DNA of 64,000 bases from Hippopus hippopus (GCA_946811185.2 OX328099.1:36133299-36197298), one strand, 5' to 3'. Shown: positions 1 through 11,499, counted from the stretch's first letter. Numbers and translations are program-made. The notes: generated from the letters alone by a model not told the origin.

Positions 1-79
1 AGCATTTTCTCCTTTTCCTACAATGTTTTCAAAAGCTTTCTGCCTTAAGGTCATCAAGACACAGAACTGTTTGGTAAAT
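1..79 (-). mobile_element. T1 fragment, cut by window edge
   Basis: Begins in the central palindrome (AGCATTTTCTCC) and ends at TTTGGTAAA, the usual right terminus. Confidence 0.75.
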
Positions 80-264
80 AGCTAATAAGTCTGTTATTGC
101 TTTCAATATTAAAAAGTCTAAATTCATTAGAGAATAAATTGAAGAAGTACAGATATTACTCACAGACCTAACAAAAACACAGTTACCCGTTTCTCTGATG
201 ATTGGATTTCCTGTAGGCAATGAGCTGCATTTCACTGGGGTAATATTGTATAAAAGAAAAAAAC

Positions 265-548
265 GCAGCATACAGGACTTGAGACCAGAGGGTTGCTGGT
301 ACAAATTGCCAGCTCTGCCAATTTTTTTCCGAGGATTGATGACAGTCATTGCAACAGGATTCATTTCTCTCAACACTGATCATTGTTTTTACAATGGTTA
401 TAACTAAAGGCAGCCAGTGGTTTGAAAGGAAAATTGTGTGAAGTACTGGTAAAAGAAACTCTAGAAAAGCATGGATAGGTGCACTTAAGACCAGGATATA
501 ACAAATAATTTTAAAAACGGCGTTTAACACCATACAAACCAACAAAAA
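265..548 (+). mobile_element. SINE-A copy
   Basis: tRNA-like head remnants (GCATACAGGACTTGAGACC ... GTTGCTGG), then body CAGCCAGTGG, GCATGGATAGGTGCAC, and tail GGCGTTTAACACCATAC with an A/C-rich 3' end. Confidence 0.75.
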
Positions 549-650
549 AGAGTGATTGTCAGGAAAAAATGTCAACCTTTGTATTTACATATATTTTAGA
601 GTCATTTCCTATTTTAATGCAAGTCTAAAATTTTGTCAAGTGGTAGTTAA

Positions 651-865
651 CCCTTTCCCAAACAACCCCTTCTTTTAACGATGCTGTGAGAGATGGCTTA
701 TGAGAACATCGTGGGAAAAGCAGAAAATGTTGGTATCCAGCGTTTTCCACTTTTCCCAGTTTTCTACCTTTTCAAGGACAAATCCAATGAATTAAGTCAC
801 AATAAAATTGCTGTCTGCAAAAGCTTCAATTTAGACTAGTGTGGAATTTTTCAATTAGTAAAGAC
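651..865 (+). mobile_element. T1 copy with TTAA both sides
   Basis: TTAA at 647-650 and 866-869, left end CCCTTTCCC, right end GTAAAGAC. Bases 625-646 (GTCTAAAATTTTGTCAAG) are the right end of another T1 sharing the left TTAA. About 870-1990 holds no gene or repeat that I recognise. Confidence 0.8.
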
Positions 866-2029
866 TTAACTTCTTACTGTAAAGGCTAATTTTGTAACAG
901 TCAACTACTTTCATTACAAAATACATATACAACAATGAAGGAAAGGAAATCAGCAATTTATAAAAAAACTGGAAAACATCATGGTGAAAGCAGCAATTGC
1001 TTGTTGTATGCAATTGTTCCTTTACCCACAATATTTTCAAATGCTGTCTGTTGCAGGGGCATAAAGAGTCTTATGGATTCAACTCATTACCGAACCAAAA
1101 TGACCATCAAGAGGATCTAAGGTCTTCTTTAAAGGCCGATATGTAGTCCTAGGCAAAGTGCTATGCATGCACCATCCACACATGCCAGAATTCGCCGACA
1201 ATGGGCGAAAATTTAAGAAAACAGAGTAGCAGAAGACCTTGTTGTGGTGTTTTTCAAGCACCACCCCAGGGTTCACTCCCCTTGATTCGATTTGCTTTTC
1301 TGGCTGAGGCCAGCCTCCATACTGCACACTGATACATTCAATATGCTAAGATGATCAATGGACAGTGGGAAACAGAAAATAGTGTCACAAGTGAATAAAA
1401 ACTAGACTGGCAACTCTGTCAGTAGCAACTGCCTCCTACTGCATAAATCAAAATGTTTTTACTTTGTATCTATTCATGCGGTGACGAGTAACCCAGTTTC
1501 GATGACTACCGACTCACACGTGCCATTTACGCACCTGCGAAAACACAAAAAATTGACTTACAGCACATTCAAAAGCAACTGATAGCTGTTGCGCAAGTCG
1601 AATATGGCGAATCAGTTTTTCCCTTTTCTCGGGCCATTGAATTGGTTTTGATGGCTATTCCACACATACGTGATTGGTATGTGCTGCGGGAAAGCTAAAA
1701 ATCAACTCGCGACTCTTTCGGAGGCAACCGATACCTGTTGCAGAAATCAAAGAAAGGGAACCAAATTATTCACTTTTCCTTTACTAGGGCCATTTAGACC
1801 AGCCCAAACTGGAGCTATCACTGAAGGTGATGAATACCCCCAACCAGCTCCATGTCAAAAAATAACTCTTTGTCACACAAATGCACAATGCCTAAATCAA
1901 AATGTAAGAGAGTTTTACACAGCTAATAAATACTGAAACAAAAAGAAACTTTGAAAAGCAACCTGAAAGGGCTCCTCTTCCATGTTGAGAAAAAGCTCCA
2001 ACAAAAAACTTAATCAAAGGGTCATAACT

Positions 2030-2437
2030 CATTAACTCATTGGAAAAGTCATTCAACCATAAGAAAAATATAATACGCACATCTTCACTTTGTATGGAAA
2101 CTTCCTATGACATTTGATAGAAGAAATCTGTTCAGTAGTTATTAAGAAATAGCACAGACAAAATAAATCATGAAAGGGTCAGAACTCATTTGAAAATCAC
2201 TCAACCGTAACCAAATTACAATATGCACATCATTGCGTTAAACTGAAACTTTCCATGAAGTTTGATAGAAATCTGTCCAATAGTTATTGAAAAATAGCAC
2301 GGACAAAAAAAAAAATCATGAAAGGGCTATAACTCATTTGAAAATCATTCAACCATAACCAAATTATAATATGCACATCTTGGCTTCGTATTGAAACTTC
2401 CTGTGAAGTTTGATTGAAATCCGCCCTGTAGTCATTG
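2030..2437 (+). repeat. Tandem repeat, about 146-bp unit, nearly three units
   Basis: GCACATCTTCACTTTG, GCACATCATTGCGTT and GCACATCTTGGCTTCG recur at 2078, 2225 and 2371. Each is followed by a GAAACTTxC...AAATC block, then GAAAGGGxxxxAACTCAT and ATTCAACCATAA. The last unit stops abruptly at the T1 palindrome centre. Confidence 0.85.
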
Positions 2438-2576
2438 GTAACCAGCATTTTCTCCTTTTCCCACAATGTTTTCTACACTTTCAAACACTTACTTTATTTT
2501 ATCAGCCACAATGAATTTGTCATCTGCAATTGCTTTCAATTTGGTACAGTATAAAATTTTGTGGTTTTGTGAAGAG
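2438..2576 (+). mobile_element. T1 right half
   Basis: Starts exactly at the palindrome centre (GTAACCAGCATTTTCTCC) and ends GAAGAG before TTAA at 2577-2580. The left half is missing and replaced by the 146-bp tandem array. Confidence 0.8.
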
Positions 2577-2581
2577 TTAAA

Positions 2582-2762
2582 AGACAGAAGCTGCCGAGAT
2601 TGGCCGAATAACCTTTACGAAAACGTCAATGTTACACGATATTTACCGATGAGTTAGTGAGTCTACGGCCCCTAACTCACATATAAAAAGACAGAAGCTG
2701 CCGATATTGGCCGAATAGCCTTTACGAAATGTTACACGATATTTGCCGATGAGTTAGGGGTC
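2582..2762 (+). repeat. Direct duplication, about 108-bp period
   Basis: AGACAGAAGCTGCCGA, ATTGGCCGAATA, CTTTACGAAA and TTACACGATATTT occur in 2582-2659 and again in 2690-2762, with small indels. Confidence 0.85.
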
Positions 2763-2838
2763 GTAATCCTTAAACGCAACTCAAATGTTCAGGCTTGTTT
2801 TGGACCAGGGTCGAAAAAATTTCGGAAAAATGATAAAA

Positions 2839-2937
2839 TGCGGGATACCAGCATTTCCTCCTTTTTCTACAATGTTTTCATAAACCATCTTCCCCAGGGT
2901 CGTTACAACAACCGACTGTGGTTGACTTGGGAAAGGA
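2839..2937 (-). mobile_element. T1 half copy
   Basis: Palindrome half (CCAGCATTTCCTCC) then the ACGACCC-type arm in reverse, ending GGGAAAGGA before TTAA at 2938-2941. Confidence 0.7.
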
Positions 2938-3013
2938 TTAATCCACTAAAGAAACTAAATACACTTTTATTTGAAGTATCCAGCACCTCATTATGTTGTC
3001 TGCTCGATCTTAA

Positions 3014-3444
3014 CCCTGATCCTGCTTAACCCTTTACCACACGGCAAAATTTAAGACCTATCCAAATTGAAAGCATTTGCAGACGACAATTTCACAGTGG
3101 CTCAAATGACGCAACTTTTCTTTGATAGGGTAGAAAACTTTGTGGGAAAAGGAGAAAATGCTGGTTACCAGCATTTTCTCCTTTTCCCACAATGTTTTCA
3201 AAAGGCCTCTTTTCTAGGGGCGTCAAAAGGCGTCATTGTGTGGTAAAGGGTTAATTAGCGAAATGAAACTTTTAAGCCGATAGTAAAACCCCCAATTTTT
3301 GCTATTTTAAATGTAATTTTTTTGGAAAAAATATCTCCTTATCAGACAGTGTAGATCTAAGATCAGACTGCATGTTCGGTGCAGTCTGATCTTGGTCTAC
3401 ACTGTCTGCAAAAGGTACTAGAGTCACAATTAGCAGCCTATGGG
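3014..3444 (-). mobile_element. T2 copy interrupted by T1
   Basis: T2 left end CCCTGATCCTGC at 3014-3025 and remainder 3255-3444 with hairpin at 3346-3413. Outer TTAA at 3010-3013 and 3445-3448. T1 occupies 3030-3250 between two TTAA copies. Confidence 0.85.
3030..3250 (-). mobile_element. T1 full copy, 221 bp, nested in T2
   Basis: Perfect 13-bp terminal inverted repeat CCCTTTACCACAC, TTAA at 3026-3029 and 3251-3254, central palindrome intact. Reference copy for the family. Confidence 0.9.
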
Positions 3445-4049
3445 TTAACTGCATAATTTTATACAGTCAGTGGCTATGTTGTATTTCATCAAATTCCAAA
3501 TTCCTATTGCCTTAAAATGCATTTCTGTGAGCGAGAAAATTTATTTCACAGCTTCTGATTGTGCTACGATAATGAAATCTATAAAGGTAGAAAAGAGAGG
3601 TTATTGGACCTTTTTACACCAATTTGCTATTATTGGTTCCACACCTGACGTCAAAGTTCTAGCTCTCTTAAACCTAGTGATCTTATTTATCCCATCAGAT
3701 CTTGCCAATGCCACTGATGTAGAAATATTTTTTGAAAAATAATGATCACATTTAAACGGCTAAATTTTTTATCACAGTACATGTATATTGTATCAAGTCT
3801 GCAAGTATATACATGTACACATATTTGAATGTCAAATTAATTTTGCTTTGTTTTCCTGTATGTTTCACATAAATAGCTTATCTTTTGACCCACTAAGAGT
3901 TAAAAAGTTATTGTAGAAATTCATGAAAGTCAATGGGGATTAGGAATTTGGTGATATATTTCTGGCCACTTACTGTATTGGAAAATTATTTCATTGACTT
4001 TTTTACTTACTATGTATAACAGGATCACTTGGATATTACTCTTTACCTT

Positions 4050-4120
4050 AATTAATAACCCTGAAGAAAAGGACTTTTGAAAACATATTGGGGAAAGAAG
4101 AAAATTCTTATAACCACACC
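4050..4120 (+). mobile_element. T1 fragment
   Basis: ACCCTGAAGAAAAGGACTTT, GAAAACATATTGGGG and GAAAATTCTTATAACC match the left arm with decay. It lies in the 3' flank of ALG2. Confidence 0.5.
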
Positions 4121-4192
4121 ATGACGTAAAAAGTCCCTAAAAAGGGAAACTTTCAAGGCTCATTGTAACTTTTGACATCACTTAAAGCAAAA

Positions 4193-4701
4193 TCAGCTTA
4201 AAAGGTCTTTTATGATGTTATCAAGTTGATTGGTAAATGTTTCGAATGAAAACTTCTCTAGGACATGCTTTCTACCATTTTCACCAAGTCTCTTTGCTTG
4301 TTTAAGATCATCAACAATTCTCTGCATCGCTTCTGCAAACTGGTCAGGTTTACCCTCACGTAAATAGCCTGTCTTTCCATCAACAACTGTTTCTAAGGGC
4401 CCACCACTTTTACAAGCTATAACAGGACATCTCATGTACATTGATTCAATAGGAACTATACCAAAATGCTCATTCTCTGGTGTATAGAGCAGACAGTTGG
4501 AGTTAAAAAGAAGTGTTCTCTTTTGGGCATCACTGAATGATCTGATAAATGTAACATCGTCATTGATGTCAAGTTTATCAGAAAGCTGTAAAAGCTCCAG
4601 GTAATGCTCAACATTTTCTGTAACTCTTTCGTCGTATCCTCCTGCCATGAGTAGGTGGATCTTGTCACCATCAGACTTGGAAAGTTTGTCTTTCAGCTGT
4701 C
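4193..4701 (-). CDS. ALG2: ALG2 exon 3 and stop
   Basis: 509 bp from acceptor TTGTAG (AG at 4703-4702) to TGA at 4195-4193. It carries the C-terminal GT-B domain: [15 protein letters not shown], the EX7E motif, then [16 protein letters not shown]. The pyrimidine tract before this acceptor is weak. A CTAAT branch-like sequence lies about 30 bases upstream, directly beside a T1 insertion at 4739. Confidence 0.95.
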
Positions 4702-7700
4702 CTACAATTTTTGATACATGTGTAATGTATTAGATTAATCCTTTACAACACAATATTGCAATCTTGAGTTGAAACAACCCTGAGGAAGAGAGCTTTTAAA
4801 ATACTGTGAGAATGGAAGAAAATGCTGGTAACCAAAATTTTCTCCTTTTCCCACAATTTTTTTAACATATCAGACAACTACAGCTCTTTTTCATAGTTTT
4901 GAATTTGTCATCTGAAGTTGCTTTCTATTTGGGCTATACAGTGCATACAGAAACCCCATCCCCCATTAAATTTATTTATAATTATGAACCCTGTACAATG
5001 TATTTACCATGTTTCATGATGAAATACTGTTAGAACAGTATAAATGGAAAAAATGAATGTACATAGAAAGTGGACCATAAAAATACTTCTTTGAATGTTT
5101 TGAATTATTCAAGGTATTCCAGTTTACAGCTTGGCTATTCAGGTGTTTCCTGGCTTTCACCAGTGCCTAGCCTGAGTACAGGCAGTAATATTTCTTAATT
5201 GCTCCATTTCACCACACTCTCCTAATTGCAGTTTGCTGTTATTATCTTTGGTAGCCATCTGCTTCTCGCTTTTTACAAAGAAACATTCAAATGATAGAAA
5301 TCATAGAAATAAGAGCACAGCATGGCCATGCGGGTGCAAACACTCGGCTACAATTGCTTGATTTTCTGTGAAAATTTTATGTCAAAAAAGGGGCACAACT
5401 GTGTCATTTTTTTTTTTTGATGTTCACCTGCCTTAGTTCTCAGTTCCCCTTTTGATAGTTTAAAACTAGTCCAAGTTTGAAGTAAATATCTTCAGTAATA
5501 ACAGATATTACAAAATGTCAAAGTTTTTGCATGATGATGCAGAAGACATAGGACTACAGCAATACAGTTAAGCATAAAATGAACAGACTGAAACCCATGC
5601 TACAAATACTAGGCCAGGGCTTTAAGAGAAATATTTAATCGACAGGAAAACACTTTTATTTTTTATAATTGTATGCAATACATCACAGGAAGTGAACGAT
5701 ATACGTTGCTAATAACATGCAGTCAATGCACACTGTTTTACAGCGCTTTCAACATCATTTCAGTTGTATCACAGTGAAAGCTTGATTATTAACTATGTCC
5801 AAAGTTTCACCAGAACTAGGCTAGGGCTCTAAGTGTCTTGCCCAAGAAAACTCCCACGCAAAACTCAGTGCTTCAAGTGAGGCTGATATCTGGATTTCCA
5901 GGTTACAAGTGCCACACAGGAGCTGCCCTGTTTTCAGAGAGTTAACAGTAAGTAACAGTATGGATGCTGGATTCCTGTTTCTACAATAACAGAATATTCT
6001 ACAAATACATCCTATAGTAAATGAAAACTCACAGTAATACAATGCATGATGTACATACTAAATGCTTGTAAAGCTAATGCCAGATTTTTCTTCCTCTCGT
6101 ATCTGTTGATGGACAAGAAATAAACTTTCTTATTTTGTGGAAACAGATCATCTGTTGGGTCCTCAATAGTCTTCTCAAATGCTTTGAAGTCTGGGATTGG
6201 ATACAGCACAGCTGGTTCCCTCTTTTCCAGAGATTTAAAGGTTTGTTTGAATACAGATGCTGAAAGTATTCAGTATGAATTTAACATATTAAAAACTCTT
6301 CTGAGTAATCCATCACTGCACAAAATACATATATTACTATAATTCTGCATCAAGCGACTTGAGAAACACTGGAAAAGTAGAAAATGCATGTCACTGAACC
6401 TTTTTCCAAACTTATACTTTTTTAACTGATTTTCTGTTGCAAATTCCTCTTTTTTACCAAACCATGATCTACACTTGGATAGGCAATGATTCCTGTTTAC
6501 ATGATACCTAAAAGGATGTCTTTAACATTTATAGCCTATCTCCTCTTGCAGACTTTTTTGTAAGTGTGTCTTGTGGCAGAATACTTGAAAATATTTAGAT
6601 AAAAGGATAAATTGCAAGAGACAAGCCAGTTCTCTTTATTTAGTATACAAGTTTGCAAAACACCCCTGTCATTAGTATAAACATATTTATTTTACATCGA
6701 TAGAGAAACAAGTTCTTACAACTTATACTAATCTCTCTCGATTCTGCATTGCATTTTCTTGATTGTGAAAGTCCTGTTATTTCTTGATCCCTTTGGGTTT
6801 ATGGGTAAATTACTCTTGATTTTTGTTGTGTAATCTAAATCAGCTCTAAATCTCTGGTTATGCTCTTTCATTTTGACATCAGATATTAACGTCCATTTCT
6901 CATATCTTGGTGAACACAACAAGCACTTTCATGCCATGAAACAGACAAACATGGCATAGATTTAATTTCGGTATATCAAATCCATCAGTAAAACTGAAAT
7001 AAATCAGCTGGAATAACCTTATGGCATTGACAAATTGATCCTAATTATTTAACAAATCCAGGTCATTAACACATGACTGTCCAAATAATTAATATATACA
7101 CTTCTGATAACAATAAACAATAAAGTTCCTGGAACAGACTACTTGTCAAGGAACTTGGAGAAACTTTGAGAAATTGAAAGAATCGAAGACCGGTGTCGAA
7201 TACTAATCATGAATGCTATTCAACGTCCAAATGAATCATCATTGGCAGTAAAATTCTGCATTAAAGATACAGCCGATTTCTGAAATGGTGTTGGCCTCAC
7301 AGTCTGCACGAACTAAAACCCAGATGGTAATGTGATCGTTGTCTTCAGAAAGTTCTATGTTGTTTAACCTCGATTTATTGCCTCCCGCCCTTTGGAAAAT
7401 CTAACTCCCCCAAGGGATTTAAAAGGAGGCAATACAGCATGTTTGAAGAATCGAAAGTGTTTCCTGTTGCGACATCTGAGAACAAGAGATCACCTGAACA
7501 ACGATTACCATAACAAAGTAGATCATGATTTAAGTTATATAAAAAGGAAAGTAAGCCTAGCAAAAGTAAAATAACACTTCAATTTGAACTGTTTATGCAC
7601 AACAGTATGATAAAAAGAACTTTCACAACATCTGAAAGAGAAAACATGTTTAAGAAAAAAATATATTTTCAAAAAAATAATTTCGCTACCTGCCAACTCT

Positions 7701-10391
7701 AATTCTTAAAAGTATGTAACCAGAACCACATATACATAGAGGATCTTACATGAGTGTTTATGTATTATCATTTTTATCAAACGAGTTGACTAAAATTATT
7801 TGATGCCAGCCTAGGTGAGCGTCATATACATTTAAGTCAATGAGTTCGATAAAAAATGATATAACATGAACATGAATGTGAGATTCTATTTATCACATAA
7901 AATGAAGGAAAGACAATATGTATCCTGCATCATCACCTTCAACCTACAAACCCGTCATGGGTCATGTTTACAGAGGTAGTTTGGTTTGAAATGTGTACAT
8001 CCACAAGAAGATAGCTCTATGACATGAACATCAAAAGTAGAATGAAACAGTTTAAAATAGGGAGTAAATCAAACAATTTCCAAAATTTTCTTGACTTTAA
8101 ATGACTTGTGCTGTATTTCTTGTTTTACTGAACATGAAAATCAGAGTATTTTTCCACACGTATATGTCTTGGCAACAATGACATCATTTTTCTGCGAAAT
8201 GGCACAGTAGTGCAAATTCCTGCACGCACTTCAGTTGGTTTCGCCAGCTTCACACGCTCATAGCTACAAATATAATCAGAATCGGGACCCCAAAAAAAAC
8301 GATAATACACTAGTGTGTCATCGAATATAAGTAATGTGTTTAATACACTGCGGGAGGCGGTTTATGTGATAAATTTTGTTTTGCCCTAGGAAAAGTACAT
8401 TAAACATGTTTAATATTATAGCTAACCTATCTTAGAAAAATATTTAATTACCAGTATTACCAAGAATTGACCAGATACTTTCCCATTACTTTGTGAATCG
8501 TATTCAAAAAAAATCCAAATGTTGTCAAATGAATTCAAACATTGGGGTATTTCATGGTCTCTTTAATTATCACAGATGCGTTTTCTTTGGTGTACTTCAA
8601 GTGCATGGGAATGTTGTGTTGTAGAGATAACAAATGAATTATGGAGAAATATTGTTTTAGATGAAATGTGACTGTTTTCACTAATTATTCTGGTCTCCCT
8701 AAACAGCGTCTACAAGCGTCCACAAGCGTCTACAAGTGTCTAGCAGATTTTATAATTAATATATACATTAAAAAAAATGATTATGATTGATTTAATTCGA
8801 ATTCTATCCTCACTGCCATAAATTTTGATGATTCTAAGGGTATTTTATTTTGTTCTTTACACTAACAAGCCATTGCCCTGTGTGCGTACGATTTACTAAG
8901 TTGTAAGAAAACAAAACACTATATATCTAGAGAGTTAAATTCAGTTAATGTCATGAAATTTGATAAAATAGCACACTTGCGCTTATTAGATGAATTTAAA
9001 TGGTTGAAGAAATGGCATCTGTACTGAAAAAAAAAAAACATACATTTGTTCAGGGATCATGGGTTTGAATTACATGATCATGAAACAGGAGAGGGTGCAT
9101 TTCTCACAGAGTATAAATTCTAACGTGCACATTTTAATAACCTGCAATTCATTTGTAAATATTTGCAACAAAAAAGTTGCAAATAAGCCATCAGAGCACA
9201 GGTTTTAGTAATTGAATAAACTGGAGAAACTATTCCATTTTCTAATGGGAAAAAAAATGAGAAATATTTTATTTAGACATGTTATTGCCTCTAGGCCTGT
9301 AGACGCTCATGCATGCGGTACACAATGCTAAAGGGTCTACAGTTTGGCCATTCTATATACTTTTAGATTGGCTATTATTGTATTTTTGACATCAAATTGA
9401 TTATGAAATGACTTAACTGTTGTAATACATTTATAATTATAAATTTGTTTGAATGGTGTTTTACGCCGCTTTCAACATTATATCAGTCATATCACGGCAA
9501 CAGCTCACATATTCATGTATTTCCTAGGCTTCACCAGTACTATGCTGGGGCTCTGAAGTGTCTTGCCCAAGGACACTCCTGTGAAAAACCCAGTGAAGCC
9601 AGTGAAGCTCAAGCCAGGGGCCTCCAGGTCACGAGTCCCACACTTTACCACTGAGCCACACAGGACCCCTACATTTATGATAAAGAGGAAAATTTGTTTA
9701 CTTTTTGTTGTAGACACTTTTTAAGCAGACCGTAATTATTCTGTAACGAACAGATTTCTCTGGTATAGAGAGCTTCTCTGGAATGCTCGTACAATCATGA
9801 CATGAGGTGCAAGACAGAGTGTGCAGCAAAATATCGCTACCAAACAGGGATTCAAAAAGATCAGAGAATTCAAGATGAATGGGAATTGACTATACCTGTA
9901 AATTTACTATTCACTAATACACAATCTGCCATTCCAGTTGTCCATTCTTCAAAACAGTCAATTGGTGCACGATATATTTTTTTCAATACACTATTCCGCT
10001 GTGTTAGCAGCATGTCAGGAAAGTGACAATAAAATAAAATCTTCGAATTTGACAACCGTAGAAAAGGAATGCACGCAGAAATTTGGTCACAGAAGATTAC
10101 ACTACGAGAGATTTTACTAAAACATACAAGATATACAGCAGCGTATATCATTCTGATATAAGCACACAAGGCGTAACAACGTCCACATATACTTCTGGGT
10201 AACCAATCTCCTGCCACAGTAACCTTTATTGTTCCATCCCTCGTCTCTTGAAAACAGTGGCCGGGATCGTGATGAGCCGTCACAAATTCCACGTCATGGC
10301 CGCGGGATTGCAGGGCCAATGCAGCATCAATTACAGCTCTTTCAGCCCCTCCAATGCCCAGATCTGGATGCAGAAAGGCTATTTTTGTCAT
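4193..10391 (-). CDS. ALG2: ALG2, alpha-1,3/1,6-mannosyltransferase (complete, three exons)
   Basis: Join of 10391-9896, 6259-6059 and 4701-4193 on the minus strand gives 401 residues (human ALG2 is about 416). The family enzyme adds the second and third mannose to the dolichol-linked N-glycan precursor on the cytosolic face of the ER. Seen: N-terminal glycine-rich GIGGAER at residues 12-18, hydrophobic segment around 81-91 ([11 protein letters not shown]), CHFPDMLLT at 122-130, [10 protein letters not shown] in exon 2, AGGYDERV at 252-259, and the retaining GT-B family-4 EX7E motif with glutamates at 310 and 318 (context [10 protein letters not shown]). Start: A at -3 and an in-frame TAG at 10409-10407 just upstream. 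Both introns are phase 1, and every junction aligns residue for residue with the family. Introns are 3636 and 1357 bp and hold only SINE-B remnants and one T1 copy. No frameshift or missing catalytic residue was seen. Identification is very secure. Confidence 0.96.
4739..4942 (+). mobile_element. T1 copy in ALG2 intron 2
   Basis: TTAA at 4735-4738, left arm with AACAACCCTGAGGAAGAG, core GAAAATGCTGGTAACC. The right terminus is decayed. It sits 34-37 bases from the exon 3 boundary. Confidence 0.75.
5730..5918 (-). mobile_element. SINE-B copy in ALG2 intron 2
   Basis: Reverse-strand match: TTTTACAGCGCTTTCAACAT, then TCTAAGTGTCTTGCCCAAG and GTTACAAGTGCCACAC. A weaker fragment is at about 5110-5210. 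Confidence 0.7.
6059..6259 (-). CDS. ALG2: ALG2 exon 2
   Basis: 201 bp. Acceptor ACTTTCAG ends at 6260; the first bases CA complete an alanine codon, then [20 protein letters not shown] follows. The donor is A|GTATGT at 6058, a near-consensus site. The last complete residues are LALALQAF, and the final A joins GA of exon 3 to give arginine. A GTGAGT lies about 25 bases further on, but using it would insert MYIMHC-type residues not found in the family. Confidence 0.94.
6260..9444. other. ALG2 intron 1, mostly unique sequence
   Basis: No exon, T1, T2, H1 or H2 copy was recognised here. Only a short 10-11-bp tandem (GCGTCTACAA) at 8705-8741 stands out. Confidence 0.5.
9445..9672 (-). mobile_element. 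SINE-B, best copy
   Basis: On the minus strand: tRNA-like head TGTGGCTCAGTGGTAAAGTG, T-box GTGGGACTCGTGACC, central TGTCCTTGGGCAAGACACTT, tail TGTTGAAAGCGGCGTAAAAC. The central motif resembles the V-SINE type known from molluscs (RUDI). That name is from memory and unchecked. Confidence 0.8.
9896..10391 (-). CDS. ALG2: ALG2 exon 1 (coding part)
   Basis: Codes residues 1-165 plus one base. It ends in AAATTTACAG followed by the donor GTATAG at 9895. The reading frame would otherwise continue only eight unrelated residues (GIVNSHSS) to a stop, so the donor is well placed. It covers the N-terminal Rossmann-like half with GGAER and the conserved VNSKFT that precedes the junction. Confidence 0.95.
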
Positions 10392-10409
10392 TCTTACGAT
10401 AAATGTCTA

Positions 10410-11080
10410 AATACCGTCCCTAGTAAGGATTAAAAAGTTGTGTCGATTTTGTCATTCACATAATATTCGATACTCCGGAAGTTAGCAAGCTATAACTTTA
10501 AATAGAAGAGTTTTTGGAGGGGCGTTAACACTGTTAATTGTCTTGGAGTAATTCGTTTGTGGTCTCCCTTGAAATTATTGTCTCTTTCCCCCTCCCCGTT
10601 TGTCAGATTGTTTTAAAGTGACATAACCGAATTGCGACTGAAAACGGTGATATTCCGAAACCTTATAATGTCATATTTTAAGACCCGAAGCAAAGAATTT
10701 CTGAAAACACCTTGAAAAGAAGTAATTTTTCCCACCCCAATCAAACACCATGCCATCGCTCAAGCGACCCACATTTCACTTGTTGCCTGCAGTACTTTTC
10801 GAATAAAGAAAAGTCTAAAAGTTTGATGTTACGAAGAGACTTAAACACCAAAACAACAACACAGAAATCCTCCAGTGGATCAAGGCGTCTGTAAACCGTA
10901 AATGTAATCACAATAGCCCTGCCTCTCCCTCCAGCCCTTGCCAAAGTTACACACTTGTTCTAGCGGAGCTATAACTTGGTAGTTTAGCGTAATTTTGGAC
11001 AAATAATTTTTCGAAAATGTAACAGTTCAAATCTAAAGAAACAATAAACAAAAAATACAAGATAGATGGAAAAAATATCA
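10410..11080. other. ALG2 upstream flank, no feature recognised
   Basis: AT-rich unique sequence that must include the ALG2 5' UTR and promoter. No TATA box or known element could be assigned with confidence. Confidence 0.4.
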
Positions 11081-11085
11081 CGAAT

Positions 11086-11213
11086 GATGGTCACTAGCAT
11101 TTTCTCATGTATCAACACGGTTTATTTCTGCCATCTTTTAAGACACTTATTTAAATACAGAATATGTCGTCTGAAAATGCTTTTAATTTGGAAAAGTTGC
11201 ATAAATTTCATCC
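11086..11213 (+). mobile_element. T1 fragment, decayed
   Basis: GGTCACTAGCATTTTCTC followed by right-arm pieces ATGTCGTCTGAAAATGCTTT and AATTTGGAAAAGTT. Confidence 0.5.
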
Positions 11214-11499
11214 TCCGATAAGACTTTTAAGCCTTCCTGACCAATTATTTGTGTTGCTAAAATATGTATAGTTTTTTGGGGTTTTTTTTATCAAGACGGA
11301 TGACATAAATCATTTGCTCATATTGTTGCAAGGGCAAGTATCTTGGCCATAGAATATTGTGAAAAGAGGAAACATGTTATTTTGACTAAGAAAACGATCA
11401 CCTTCCTTTAACAGATAAATAGGAAAATACATTGACGTAGAGGTGGATGGGCAAGTGTTTTTCCTTTAATTTCTCAAACGAGATTCTTTTGACCCCAAA

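Noticed and set aside
183..575. 130-codon minus-strand frame
   Set aside because: Reverse translation of a SINE-A copy and its flank.
6012..6058. Longer ALG2 exon 2 using the GTGAGT donor near 6031
   Set aside because: It would add residues absent from the family and break the alignment. The GTATGT donor at 6058 restores exact spacing to exon 3.
7375..7574. Small open frames on both strands inside ALG2 intron 1
   Set aside because: Too short, no motifs, and lying in intronic sequence.
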